Shown: positions 55,441 to 64,000, counted from the first letter of the stretch. The stretch is 64,000 bases of DNA from Paracoccaceae bacterium (GCA_029244725.1 JAQWQJ010000097.1:1-64000), one strand, 5' to 3'. Translations and numbers: made by a program. The notes: generated from the letters alone by a model not told the origin.

Positions 55441-56160
55441 TTAATCCTCGTCCTGTTCTGTCAAAAGCCGCTGCAATCGGTCTGCGATAGCCTCTTCATC
55501 CATCATCCAAAACGACCAACCATTGACTGTCTTCCAATTGTACCCATCTCGGTGAAGTGCGATAAGCGCACTGCTTGTAAGGCTATGTTCATTTCCTTCA
55601 AAAGCTACCCGCTTTGGCCCAATTACGGTCGCAACAACTGTCTCGTCCTTTGAGTAATGGAGTACGTCTCCGTCTTTCAGCCCAGCTTGGTAGAGAGTAT
55701 AATATGTACGGCGCTTACGCTTCTCTAACGCTCTTAATCCCTCATCGTCTGCAGCTATGTCATCCTTTGGCGTAACCTCGTCACCGCCCGTAAGTTTAAG
55801 TGCAGAAATCACTCTCTGAGGGTCCAACTCAAAGAACTCACGGTTACTACGAGTGCGGTGATCGGCAAATGCTCCATGGGCTAGTCTTTCTGCAGAATCC
55901 ATATCAGCAACTTTGACTGCGTAAACACAGCGGAAAGGTAATGGCACACTGGTGTTGTCCAGTTGTTTAAGTCTTTGTTCGAGATTGATGCGTTCACCGT
56001 GACGAGCAGGTGACGTTTTTTTCTGACGAAAATATAGGCAAATGCCCCTCAGCTGAACAAACTTTGAGCACAATAGGCCAGACTTTGGCGCTCCTCTCTG
56101 CTCTCTTCCCTTTCTGCTTGCGTGCTGTGTGTCGTTGGTCAATCGTACTTTTGGTGCCAA
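55441..56160 (-). CDS. T5orf172 (GIY-YIG-like) plus RAMA domain protein
   Basis: Of the 239 residues, about 60-125 match the second half of the T5orf172/Mug113 type of GIY-YIG nuclease (LEQRLKQLDNTSVPLPF, then AERLAHGAFADHRTRSNREFFEL). About 155-228 match a RAMA domain (LYQAGLKDGDVLHY, then SLTSSALIALHRDGYN and VNGWSFW), found beside restriction and methylation proteins. The first half of the nuclease, with the GIY and YIG strands, is not recognisable: residues 1-58 look unrelated. The protein may be truncated at its N-terminus and enzymatically dead, or the true start may lie at a later codon. Confidence 0.65.
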   Translation of the reverse strand: MAPKVRLTNDTQHASRKGREQRGAPKSGLLCSKFVQLRGICLYFRQKKTSPARHGERINLEQRLKQLDNTSVPLPFRCVYAVKVADMDSAERLAHGAFADHRTRSNREFFELDPQRVISALKLTGGDEVTPKDDIAADDEGLRALEKRKRRTYYTLYQAGLKDGDVLHYSKDETVVATVIGPKRVAFEGNEHSLTSSALIALHRDGYNWKTVNGWSFWMMDEEAIADRLQRLLTEQDED

Positions 56161-56263
56161 CCCAATTAAGGTTGGCGTTTTACACTATCCTTATAAACGC
56201 TTGATTGCTGGAGTATTAAATGAGCCGTTGACATATGTAAGGCCATAGCTAATAAGAAATTTG

Positions 56264-56309
56264 TATAAAGCTGTGTTTCGGAAGGTGAGTGTCCGAGCGC
56301 AGCTTTTTT
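56264..56309 (+). repeat. Hairpin repeat, first copy
   Basis: The 46-base unit begins TATAAAGCTGTGTTTCGGA and ends CAGCTTTTTT. AAGCTG pairs with CAGCTT, and TTCGGA pairs with the TCCGAG region, giving a long hairpin ending in Ts, so each unit looks like an intrinsic terminator or small-RNA 3' end. An identical copy follows 12 bases later. Confidence 0.8.
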
Positions 56310-56321
56310 TCGTTTAATTTA

Positions 56322-56367
56322 TATAAAGCTGTGTTTCGGAAGGTGAGTGTCCGAGCGCAGCTTTTTT
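56322..56367 (+). repeat. Hairpin repeat, second copy
   Basis: This unit is identical over all 46 bases to the first copy (offset 58). It ends 20 bases before the galU start codon, so the hairpin lies in or just before the galU leader. A tandem duplication of a terminator-like unit here could set the level of galU transcription or release a short RNA. Confidence 0.8.
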
Positions 56368-56387
56368 GTGTTTAGGACCTACTTTTC

Positions 56388-57296
56388 ATGCCACATCAAT
56401 CCTCTGCAGCCCGTCGAACTATCAGAAAAGCTGTTTTTCCAGTTGCTGGCCTAGGAACCCGTTTCCTCCCAGCGACCAAAGCGCAGCCAAAAGAAATGCT
56501 CACAATCATCGATAAGCCAATTATACAGTTTGCCGTTGAAGAGGCGATTGCTGCTGGAATTACGCATCTGATTTTTGTGATTGGGCGCACGAAGCGATCC
56601 ATTGCTGATCACTTTGATTCCAATCCTGAACTGGACACGCTTTTGCGCTCCAAAAGCAAGATTGCGGTGGCTGATCAGCTAAATTCGATCATCCCCAAGG
56701 ATGTGTCCTGTATCTTTTTTCGCCAGGCCGAGGCGCTTGGACTAGGTCATGCCGTAGCCTGTGCTGCACCCGTCATCGATGAAGACGAGCCCTTTGCAGT
56801 CTTGCTGGCCGATGATCTCATGAGTGCGCAGGTGCCGGTACTCAAGCAGATGACCGACGTCTTCAACAGCAACGGGCGCAGCCTTGTAGCAGTCGAGTCA
56901 GTGGACGCTCAGATGGTCCAAAGCTATGGTGTCGTCGATGCGGATTTGCTGGCTGTGGGGGAGGTAGGCGCAGTGCGCGGGGTAATCGAAAAGCCGCGTC
57001 CGCAGTATGCTCCAAGCAATCAGGCAATCGTCGGACGCTATATCTTGGATGGATGTATTATGGCCAAGTTACGCGATCAAAAACCCGGTGCTGGCGGTGA
57101 AATTCAACTAACTGATGCCTTGAGCGGCTTAATCGGAGATCCAGGACTGGATGCCTATCGGTTCAACGGGCGACGCTATGACTGCGGTTCGAAGTTGGGG
57201 TTTTTGGAATGCACGATGGCCAGCGCGCTGGAGCATCCTGAGTTTGGACCGAGAGCCCGTACCCTGATGCAGTCAATGCTCAACGAAAACAACTGA
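56388..57296 (+). CDS. galU: UTP-glucose-1-phosphate uridylyltransferase GalU
   Basis: The 302-residue enzyme has FPVAGLGTRFLPATKAQPKEMLTIIDKP at the start, VLLADDLM with the metal aspartate, and GVIEKPRP, then GGEIQLTDAL. It makes UDP-glucose, the substrate of the cellulose synthase encoded downstream. The location directly before bcsN-A-B-Z suggests a dedicated supply, as seen in other exopolysaccharide loci. The start lies 20 bases after the second hairpin repeat, and no strong ribosome-binding site is visible. Confidence 0.95.
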   Translation: MPHQSSAARRTIRKAVFPVAGLGTRFLPATKAQPKEMLTIIDKPIIQFAVEEAIAAGITHLIFVIGRTKRSIADHFDSNPELDTLLRSKSKIAVADQLNSIIPKDVSCIFFRQAEALGLGHAVACAAPVIDEDEPFAVLLADDLMSAQVPVLKQMTDVFNSNGRSLVAVESVDAQMVQSYGVVDADLLAVGEVGAVRGVIEKPRPQYAPSNQAIVGRYILDGCIMAKLRDQKPGAGGEIQLTDALSGLIGDPGLDAYRFNGRRYDCGSKLGFLECTMASALEHPEFGPRARTLMQSMLNENN

Positions 57297-57635
57297 GAAT
57301 GCCCCAACATTTATTTCTTTTGGAGTTGTCATGCGTGCCCCTCCCCGTTGTGTCTGAAGAGTCGACTTTATGCTGACATCTGTGACCTTTGCAGAATTCA
57401 TGCGACTAGGTGCCATAAGGATGCCGCTGACGTTTTCAGCAGAGATCGGGATATGGCTCGAGGAAGCAATCAACTTGGACGATATTGTCGACAAAAGGCT
57501 TTATTGCGCCAAAAGATCTGGCAGAAACCGCACAGTTGGTCCTCCAAGTAGCTTTACCGCACAATCGGTCAACAACACAGTCGTTCCATTGGTGGGAGTA
57601 GGACAATGTACGTAATTCTTAGCGGAGGGCGCCGT
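57297..57635 (+). other. Gap between galU and bcsN
   Basis: About 340 bases hold no gene I can support. A frame from 57370 to 57615 gives 81 residues with no recognisable feature or ribosome-binding site, and the opposite strand has an equally weak frame. The promoter of the bcs genes may lie here. Confidence 0.4.
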
Positions 57636-58283
57636 ATGATCCGGCCTGTCCTGTTTCTTGCCCTCATGGTACTTGCAGCCTGTACCGGATTACCATTCGT
57701 TCAGACGGTGAGTCATGATACGCTTCAGGTGTCGCAACAATTCGTTGCGCAACGGCTTGACCAGTCATGGGCCAGACCGCATGGAGCCATCATCAACATT
57801 GGCCGCAGTTTGGGAAAAGAGGCCGAGCAGATCATTGGGCTTGTCAATGAAACGACGATCAGTGGCGACAATTTTCTGTGGCTGCGCGCCCGTGTCCCCG
57901 ACGGAAGCGATACAGGCTATTTTAATCTTCAAGAATTTTTGTCGCGCACCGAGGGTGTGCCAGTTCCCTTTTTGGGCGTCTCGGACGCGAACCTGCACCA
58001 GGCCACCGATAGTTTAGGAACTTACTTTTATCTAGAATGGCGCAGCGGCAGTTCCACCAATTGCGTCCTTGCTTTCCGGCGCATCATGAGTGCGGCTCGC
58101 ATCCTGCCAAGTGGGACCAATGTACTCGAAGCGATGCTACGAAACTGCGTCCAGGGTCCGATAGCTGACGCATTGGCCCCAATACAGGACCGTGAGATCA
58201 GCTTCTCCGCCACGACGGGGACCCAATATGACGCTGGCAGAGGCCAGATATTGTCGCCTCTGGCAGCGCCGCTTCTTGAATGA
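57636..58283 (+). CDS. bcsN: Cellulose biosynthesis lipoprotein BcsN
   Basis: The 215-residue protein has a lipoprotein signal (LFLALMVLAAC, lipid cysteine near residue 14). The mature part resembles BcsN of alphaproteobacterial cellulose operons, with a conserved central CVLAFRRI and LEAMLRNCVQGP. BcsN is needed for cellulose export or assembly in some rhizobia; its mechanism is unclear. The ATG at 57636 has GGAGGG upstream, which decides against the earlier ATG at 57606. bcsA follows after 43 bases. Confidence 0.75.
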   Translation: MIRPVLFLALMVLAACTGLPFVQTVSHDTLQVSQQFVAQRLDQSWARPHGAIINIGRSLGKEAEQIIGLVNETTISGDNFLWLRARVPDGSDTGYFNLQEFLSRTEGVPVPFLGVSDANLHQATDSLGTYFYLEWRSGSSTNCVLAFRRIMSAARILPSGTNVLEAMLRNCVQGPIADALAPIQDREISFSATTGTQYDAGRGQILSPLAAPLLE

Positions 58284-58326
58284 TTTTCAGCATAACCCTT
58301 TTCAATCCGAACACAGGTGCCCTACG

Positions 58327-60708
58327 ATGAACCTTCATTTCGTATCACGCGGTCTGCCGCAACTGATTATGTGGCTTGTTTCAACCGCCATCATCGTGGT
58401 GATGGTCAGTATTCCAATGTCCACTGGCGGACAGGCCTTCCTGAGCATCGTTGCTGTGACAACCATCGTGATTCTCAAATCCAATGCGCATCGAATCATT
58501 TTTCGCTTCTTCCTGCTTGCCACGGCAAGTATTATCATTCTGCGCTACTTCTTCTGGCGGTTACTCGTGACCCTGCCTGATCCAGGCCTGACGCTGTCCT
58601 TCATCGTTGGTCTAACATTGATTGTGGTCGAAAGTTATTCGATCATGGTGTTTTTCCTCAATGCGTTCATCAGTGCCGATCCAACCCGTAGACAGTTTCC
58701 TCCCAAAGTGGCCCCCACCGATTTGCCAACCGTCGACGTTCTGGTACCTTCGTTCAACGAACCCAGGGAGATGCTCAGTGTGACTCTGGCGGCAGCCAAG
58801 AACATGATCTACCCAGCCGAAAAAAGGACTGTGACCCTGTGTGACGACGGCGGCACCGACCAACGCTGCAATGCCGCGGATCCTGAGCTTGCAGAAGCAG
58901 CTCGTGCGCGCCGGGCCGATTTACAGGCGCTGTGCGAGGAACTTGGCATCAGATACGCGACGCGCGAACTGAACGAAAAGGCGAAGGCTGGAAACATGAG
59001 TTCGGCGCTGGAAAACCTTACCGGTGACCTCGTAGTGGTATTTGATGCCGACCACGTGCCGTCGCGCGATTTTCTGGCCCGCACGGTCACCAATTTTGTC
59101 GAGGATCCAAAGCTTTTCCTCGTCCAGACTCCGCATTTTTTCATTAACAATGACCCTATTCAGAGAAACCTAGAGCTGAGCGAAACTTGCCCGCCAGAGA
59201 ATGAAATGTTCTATGGCCTGATCCATCGGGGCCTTGATCGTTGGGGGGGCGCATTCTTCTGTGGCTCTGCGGCAGTGTTGCGGCGCAAAGCGCTAGATGA
59301 GATTGGCGGGTTCGCAGGCGTGACAATCACAGAGGACGCCGAGACCGCCCTCGAGATCCACTCAGCCGGCTGGAAGAGCCTTTATATCGATCGCGCGATG
59401 GTCGCGGGCCTGCAGCCTGAAACCTTTGCATCTTTCATCCAGCAACGTGGCCGTTGGGCCACGGGGATGATGCAGATGTTATTTTTGAAAAATCCGCTGT
59501 TTCGACGAGGTCTCAGCCTACCGCAGCGCATCTGCTACATCAATTCGATGAGCTTCTGGCTCTTTCCTCTGATGAGGCTTTTCTATCTGCTTGTGCCGCT
59601 GATCTATCTGTTCTTTGGGGTCGAGATTTTAGTTGCCACCTTCGAAGAGGTGCTAGCCTATATGCTTGGCTATCTGGCGGTGTCGTTCATGGTTCAGAAT
59701 GCACTTTACGCTCGGTTCCGTTGGCCACTGATCTCAGAAATTTACGAAGTCGCACAAGCCCCATATCTTGCCCGCACCATTTTGCGGACGATTTGGAGCC
59801 CTCGTGGTGCCAAATTCAACGTTACAACCAAGGACGAGACGCTAGACCAAGACTTTATCTCGCCCATCCATTGGCCGCTGACGGTGCTGTTCCTCACCAT
59901 GCTGTTGGGCGTCGTCGCCCTGGCCATACGCTGGTATGTCTTCCCAGGCGACCGTTCTGTACTTGCAGTGGTCGGTGGCTGGGCTGTATTCAATTTCATC
60001 CTCGTCAGCATTGCCTATCGCGCCGTTGCCGAGAAACAGCAGCGCCGCGTATCGGTGCGGGTCGAGATGGACGTCCCTGGACGGATATGGGTCCCTGGAA
60101 AGCGCGACGCGTTTTCTGGCGTGCGCATCATAAATGCTTCAACCAGCGGTGTGAGCCTACTTCTAGAAGTGGGTCAGGAACTCCCGGGTGGCACAACAAC
60201 CGAGTTGTTGTTGCACAGCCAGATCGCCCTGCGGCCGCAACTGATTGAAAGTCCCCATTTGGAAGCCCGGATCATGGGCACTGTGTGTTCGATCAAGCAG
60301 ACCTCTGAAGGCCTGATTATGGGGGTGGTGTTCGAGCCAGATCAGCCGGTGTCATCACGTGAAACAGTCGCCTATCTGATTTTTGGCGACAGCGAAAACT
60401 GGCAGCAAGTCCGGGATGCGACACACAATCCCAAAGGATTGCTGGCGGGCCTTGGCTATGTCGTTTGGCTTTTTCTTCGTGGCACGCCGATACTACTGTC
60501 CAGTCTGATCCGCGAACCTGGACGCCAAAAAGCAGCAGTGTCATGTAATCATGTCCAATCGAAACCGGCACATCTGCTTGCTTTCGGTGTCGACCCTGAA
60601 AACCGCGATGGCATTGATCCTGACGGCTGGGTGGGTGCCGATCTCGATGCCCAAGACAATGCTGAGACAGAAGACCCCAAACCCTTACAGGCGTCAGGTG
60701 CATCATGA
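58327..60708 (+). CDS. bcsA: Cellulose synthase catalytic subunit BcsA
   Basis: The 793-residue membrane glycosyltransferase (GT2) has four N-terminal spans. The catalytic motifs are CDDGGTDQ (about 171-178), FDADHVPSRDF (about 239), ITEDAETA (about 336) and QQRGRWATGM (about 372). Four further spans precede a PilZ domain near 570-670 with the RRVSVR arginines and NASTSG for cyclic di-GMP. It polymerises UDP-glucose and passes the chain through the membrane with BcsB. The ATG at 58327 gives the usual N-terminus, just after bcsN. Confidence 0.95.
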   Translation: MNLHFVSRGLPQLIMWLVSTAIIVVMVSIPMSTGGQAFLSIVAVTTIVILKSNAHRIIFRFFLLATASIIILRYFFWRLLVTLPDPGLTLSFIVGLTLIVVESYSIMVFFLNAFISADPTRRQFPPKVAPTDLPTVDVLVPSFNEPREMLSVTLAAAKNMIYPAEKRTVTLCDDGGTDQRCNAADPELAEAARARRADLQALCEELGIRYATRELNEKAKAGNMSSALENLTGDLVVVFDADHVPSRDFLARTVTNFVEDPKLFLVQTPHFFINNDPIQRNLELSETCPPENEMFYGLIHRGLDRWGGAFFCGSAAVLRRKALDEIGGFAGVTITEDAETALEIHSAGWKSLYIDRAMVAGLQPETFASFIQQRGRWATGMMQMLFLKNPLFRRGLSLPQRICYINSMSFWLFPLMRLFYLLVPLIYLFFGVEILVATFEEVLAYMLGYLAVSFMVQNALYARFRWPLISEIYEVAQAPYLARTILRTIWSPRGAKFNVTTKDETLDQDFISPIHWPLTVLFLTMLLGVVALAIRWYVFPGDRSVLAVVGGWAVFNFILVSIAYRAVAEKQQRRVSVRVEMDVPGRIWVPGKRDAFSGVRIINASTSGVSLLLEVGQELPGGTTTELLLHSQIALRPQLIESPHLEARIMGTVCSIKQTSEGLIMGVVFEPDQPVSSRETVAYLIFGDSENWQQVRDATHNPKGLLAGLGYVVWLFLRGTPILLSSLIREPGRQKAAVSCNHVQSKPAHLLAFGVDPENRDGIDPDGWVGADLDAQDNAETEDPKPLQASGAS

Positions 60709-62963
60709 GATACCCAGTATTAGCCTTCATCCTGTCTTGCGCATGGTCGCCAACCCTCGCTCAGGTTGGGGCGGAAAACGGCCAGATCGATCTGTCAGCG
60801 TTGCTGAATGGACCCCAAATCGCGTCACCCGACGATGGTCTGCCTCAGATCCCGTCCGTGGAGGCCGCTATTCAAACCCCGGCCGCCTTGCCGCGCTATG
60901 TCCGCGCCGATGCGGGTGATAATGCAACACTGCCAGCGACAGACGCGGGTGATACCGAACCAAATCGGCCCAATTTCGCCATGAACGCAATGGGGGGTGA
61001 GATACACCGGCTGAGCGGGGAATATGACGAGATCGCAGTTGATCTGGACGTCCCACTGGGCAGTACAATGAATAATCTGATTATCACCTATCGCAACAGC
61101 ATCAATATTATGGCTGATAACTCTACCATCACAGTGTTGCACGAAGGTGTGGAAATTGCCACGTGGCAACCGAACGCTCCTGCAGGCTTCCAGACTGTTA
61201 TACTGCCTACCAATACGCTGACTTTGGGTTTAAACCGAATCGTGATCCGTGCCGAGCAAAGCCACCGCATCTTTTGTGGACCAGAGGCCAGCTTTGCGAT
61301 ATGGACTGACATTAATCTTGCGCGCAGTGGGATCGACGTTGCGAACGGGACCAGCGCACCCAACATAGACAATTTTCGCCGCGAAGCACGTGCGCAGATT
61401 GCGGCGGACGGCACCCTGCCATTGGTGACGGCCGTTGTGCCTGCGACCCGCTTGATGCGTGATCTGGAGCTTAGGTCCGCAGCTCTGGGGACCAGCGGCC
61501 CAACGCGCCTGTTGTTGCAAAGCCCTTATTCGGTCACATCGGAGGGGGTCACATCTGGGGCGCAGGCGCGGATCGTCCTGCTCGCCGCGCCCGACTTTCC
61601 TGGCGTAGCTGCGCTGCCAGAGGTCCGGCGCAGTCCACAAGGGTCTTTAATCCTTTTAATCAGCACCGATACGACTGCATCTATGCTAGATGATCTGTTG
61701 CCCCTGCCGAGCGCAATTGTGGTGCCACCCGATCTAACTCCAGGGCAAGTTACGACCCTCAATATGTTAAACGTAGACGATATCGCAATTCGCAGTCGTT
61801 ACCGGCGCGTAGATGTTCCGTTTCGCCTGCCGGATGACTGGCTTGTCCTGACGGCACAGCGCGCCCAGCTTGATCTGCAATACAGATACGCCGAAAACTT
61901 GCCTGAAGGATCTCTGTTTTTGATTAAAGTCAATGGCATCACAGTCCGGCTTTTACCATTGTTCGGCGAGGGCGGAGTTGTGTTGCCAGAACTGCCCGTC
62001 AGGTTTTCAGCACGTCTTTTGAAGCCAGGCTTTAACAATATCAGTTTCGAGGCGATAATTCCCGGCGATCCCTCCGACATGACCTGCCCAAATATTGAAG
62101 GCCCACTGCTTGAGGTTTCGGGAAATACACTGGTGAACGTGCCGGCCTCACCGCGCATGCAACTTCCCCGTCTATCTCTGGGTATGCAGCGGCTTACGCC
62201 TGATTCTGTGGCTTTGGTTGCAAATCTGGACGGACCCCCACATGTTGAAGAAATTGTGACAATGCTGGCTGTCCACCTTGTGGCCTTGGACGATGAACTG
62301 CCACCACAAGACATGGCACGCCTGACTGTAAGATCCTTGGAAAGAATTAATCAGGTGCCGTTGGATATGATGTCTTTGGACAGGTCCACAGTTGTGCGGG
62401 CATTGATGCCACAGAGGCCAAAGCGCACAGACCAAGCTTTGGACGTGGCAGTTACCGAGGACCGGTTTGCACAACCCTCTCAGCGTGTGGGGCGTAACAT
62501 CGGCCAGATCCGCAGTGGCATAACCTCCTCCTGGCAGCGGGTGCGCGCATTGGCATTGCCCGGCGATCCGCCACTTACGGATTGGATGGCGGGACGGCAG
62601 GGACAAGCGTTTTTGTTGATGCCCGATCCCACCCACCCGCTAGATCTGTGGCTGATTGTTAGCGCCTCTGCTGACGCAGACGGTGTGGCGCGAGCACTGG
62701 CTGCCGGTCGTCTAGACCCCTTGGGGCCTGACGGTCAGGCTGCCCTGCTGACGGAAGACGGTGTCTGGGAAAGCTGGCACCCTGCCGCAGGTGCGCCCAG
62801 CTTGAACGAACCGCTGACATTGGCCAATGCCCGCGCCGTCGCGGGCAACTATGCATCATGGTCGCCAGTCTGGTTTGTTGGCCTGCTGGCCTGCTTTATG
62901 TCTATTTCGGTCCTTTTGGGGCTAAGTTATGTTGTCAGTACACGAGGGAGTCTTAAAAGATGA
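60705..62963 (+). CDS. bcsB: Cellulose synthase periplasmic subunit BcsB
   Basis: The 752-residue protein has a signal peptide (YPVLAFILSCAWSPTLA), carbohydrate-binding and flavodoxin-like domains, and a single C-terminal membrane anchor (VWFVGLLACFMSISVLLGLSYVV) that packs against BcsA. Family text includes LTLGLNRIVIRAEQSHRIFCG. It guides the growing chain in the periplasm. The gene overlaps bcsA and bcsZ as ATGA at both ends. Confidence 0.93.
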   Translation: MRYPVLAFILSCAWSPTLAQVGAENGQIDLSALLNGPQIASPDDGLPQIPSVEAAIQTPAALPRYVRADAGDNATLPATDAGDTEPNRPNFAMNAMGGEIHRLSGEYDEIAVDLDVPLGSTMNNLIITYRNSINIMADNSTITVLHEGVEIATWQPNAPAGFQTVILPTNTLTLGLNRIVIRAEQSHRIFCGPEASFAIWTDINLARSGIDVANGTSAPNIDNFRREARAQIAADGTLPLVTAVVPATRLMRDLELRSAALGTSGPTRLLLQSPYSVTSEGVTSGAQARIVLLAAPDFPGVAALPEVRRSPQGSLILLISTDTTASMLDDLLPLPSAIVVPPDLTPGQVTTLNMLNVDDIAIRSRYRRVDVPFRLPDDWLVLTAQRAQLDLQYRYAENLPEGSLFLIKVNGITVRLLPLFGEGGVVLPELPVRFSARLLKPGFNNISFEAIIPGDPSDMTCPNIEGPLLEVSGNTLVNVPASPRMQLPRLSLGMQRLTPDSVALVANLDGPPHVEEIVTMLAVHLVALDDELPPQDMARLTVRSLERINQVPLDMMSLDRSTVVRALMPQRPKRTDQALDVAVTEDRFAQPSQRVGRNIGQIRSGITSSWQRVRALALPGDPPLTDWMAGRQGQAFLLMPDPTHPLDLWLIVSASADADGVARALAAGRLDPLGPDGQAALLTEDGVWESWHPAAGAPSLNEPLTLANARAVAGNYASWSPVWFVGLLACFMSISVLLGLSYVVSTRGSLKR

Positions 62964-64000
62964 AACGCCGCAGTATAATTATGGCCGCGATGGCCGTGAT
63001 GAGCCTGTCTCGGGCTAGCGCATCCTTTGGTCAGTCACTTGATTTGCCGCACCCGCTTGCGGCCGTCTGGGACGCGTGGAAAGCCGCCTACATGGAACCG
63101 AACGGTCGCGTTGTGGATCTTATGCAGGGTGGTGCCAGTCACTCGGAAAGTCAGGGCTACGGTCTACTTCTGGCCGCGACAATGCAGGACGCTGATGCGT
63201 TCAACACCATCGATGACTGGACGACCCGGCATTTGCGCATCAGACAGGACAATCTGCTGGCTTGGCGCTGGCTGCCGCAAACAACGCCGGCAGTGCCTGA
63301 CAATAACAACGCAAGCGACGGTGATCTATTTTACGCTTGGGCGCTGATCCGCGCGGCAAAAGCGTTTGACCGACCAGCGCTAACCGAGCGCGCCACGGCG
63401 ATCGCACGCGATCTGAGCGACACCTGTATACAAAACCATCCTGACGGCAGTGGGCGCCTCGTTTTAACCCCCGCAGCCAAGGGATTTCAGCGTGACACCG
63501 GGCTGATCTGGAACCCTTCCTACCTCATGCCATTAGCAATGGAGGATGTAGCGGACGCCACGGGGACGGACCGTTTGCGGATCGCAGCGCGCGATGGGAT
63601 ATCGATACTTGACGATCTGGCTTCGCGCGGGCTGGTGCCCGACTGGGTCGAACTCAGAGCAGAGGGCAGCGCACCGGTGGCTGGCATGACAGACGCTAAC
63701 GGTTACGAAGCCATGCGCACGCCCTTGTTCCTGATATGGTCGGGCATGCCGCAGCACCTGGCCGTCGAGCAGCAGGCCCGTGCATACGGTGGCGCAAACA
63801 CTGTGGTGGGCAGCACGCCCACCGTCATGGACCGCCTAACCGGACGTGTTCTCGAGGTGAGCGACAATCCCGGTTATTCGGCCGTTTCGGGTCTTGTCGG
63901 TTGTGCCGTGAGGGCGAATGCGGGATCTTTCATGCCTTCGTTTGACCCCAGTCAGCCCTATTACCCCGCCACACTTCAGTTCATGACGCTGCTGGCTCAG
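62960..64000 (+). CDS. bcsZ: Endo-beta-1,4-glucanase BcsZ (GH8), cut by window end
   Basis: The frame runs open to base 64000 (347 residues). After a signal peptide (IIMAAMAVMSLSRASA) comes the GH8 domain with the acid Glu63 in SHSESQGYG, AWRWLP, and the base region NNNASDGDLFYAWAL (Asp120). BcsZ trims the nascent cellulose and is standard in these operons. The start overlaps the bcsB stop. The normal length of the family is about 340-370 residues, so only the very end is missing. A bcsC-type outer membrane exporter, if present, lies further right. Confidence 0.93.
   Translation, partial: MKRRSIIMAAMAVMSLSRASASFGQSLDLPHPLAAVWDAWKAAYMEPNGRVVDLMQGGASHSESQGYGLLLAATMQDADAFNTIDDWTTRHLRIRQDNLLAWRWLPQTTPAVPDNNNASDGDLFYAWALIRAAKAFDRPALTERATAIARDLSDTCIQNHPDGSGRLVLTPAAKGFQRDTGLIWNPSYLMPLAMEDVADATGTDRLRIAARDGISILDDLASRGLVPDWVELRAEGSAPVAGMTDANGYEAMRTPLFLIWSGMPQHLAVEQQARAYGGANTVVGSTPTVMDRLTGRVLEVSDNPGYSAVSGLVGCAVRANAGSFMPSFDPSQPYYPATLQFMTLLAQ

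Noticed and set aside
56264-56367. The two 46-base repeats as a short CRISPR
   Set aside because: There are only two units, with a 12-base spacer and a terminator-like hairpin with T-run; no cas genes.
57370-57615. An 81-residue gene between galU and bcsN
   Set aside because: No ribosome-binding site, no recognisable motif, and an equally long frame on the other strand.
59454-60248. A 264-residue plus-strand frame inside bcsA
   Set aside because: It lies in another frame of the conserved bcsA gene and reads as low-complexity, arginine- and serine-rich sequence.

Overview
The window is a chromosomal stretch of an alphaproteobacterium of the order Rhodobacterales (marine Roseobacter group). 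The indicators are the gene content and layout: an aerobic cobalamin pathway with CobG, CobN and CobW, the recA-alaS pair with an alphaproteobacterial GAAC-N7-GAAC SOS box, paired dimethylglycine/sarcosine-dehydrogenase-like enzymes, Hint-domain exoproteins, and a bcsN-A-B-Z cellulose cluster. The assignment rests on protein recognition alone; no database search was run.

Left end (1-7476). The window opens inside an IS1595-family transposase (minus strand), followed by a CIA30-family gene. Next comes an integrated element whose right border is a tRNA-Ser(GGA). From the tRNA leftwards, on the minus strand, it carries a P4-type tyrosine integrase, an unknown protein, a small ORF, a topoisomerase VI-A/Spo11-like protein without a B subunit, an AlpA-type regulator, an archaeo-eukaryotic-type primase, a RepA/RecA-fold ATPase and a small protein resembling phage small terminase subunits. 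A plus-strand remnant of a type I restriction HsdR subunit lies inside it. Iteron-like repeats precede the replication genes and a palindrome-rich stretch follows them. The set resembles a phage satellite or other self-replicating integrative element, and the Spo11/TopoVIA-like protein is its most unusual member.

Cobalamin region (7644-30735). A riboswitch-controlled cbtB-cbtA cobalt-uptake operon lies next to a long minus-strand biosynthesis operon. That operon runs from a second cobalamin riboswitch at about 23.5 kb: DUF1636, cobW, cobN, cobG, cobH, cobI, cobJ, then (past the oppositely oriented cobK) cobL, cobE, cobM, cobB, cobA, cobF. Most junctions are ATGA overlaps. To the right, on the plus strand, are cobO, two tandem Lin0512-family genes and cobQ. 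A minus-strand trio, PduX-like kinase-cobD-cobC, builds the aminopropanol arm, and cobU-cobT, on the plus strand, completes nucleotide-loop activation. Cobalamin-5'-phosphate synthase, BluB and the chelatase CobS/CobT subunits are not in the window.

Middle (30732-53073). A sulfotransferase-like gene is followed by recA and alaS with clear terminators. Then come a large RTX/Hint exoprotein, a frameshifted Hint paralogue, a MobA-like nucleotidyltransferase coupled to a dimethylglycine-dehydrogenase-like gene, a divergent paralogue of the latter, trmJ, ctaA, an M32 carboxypeptidase, an outer-membrane barrel protein, gyrA, dsbB and a YqaA/DedA-type gene.

Right end (53273-64000). A tRNA-Leu(CAA) gene stops after its anticodon stem and marks the edge of an accessory islet. 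The islet holds a Sel1-repeat protein, two unknown exported proteins and a T5orf172/RAMA-domain protein. Two perfect 46-bp hairpin repeats then sit directly in front of galU, which feeds UDP-glucose to the cellulose synthase genes bcsN, bcsA, bcsB and bcsZ (the last cut by the window end). To my eye the bcs genes are richer in G+C than the rest, which would fit acquisition by transfer.
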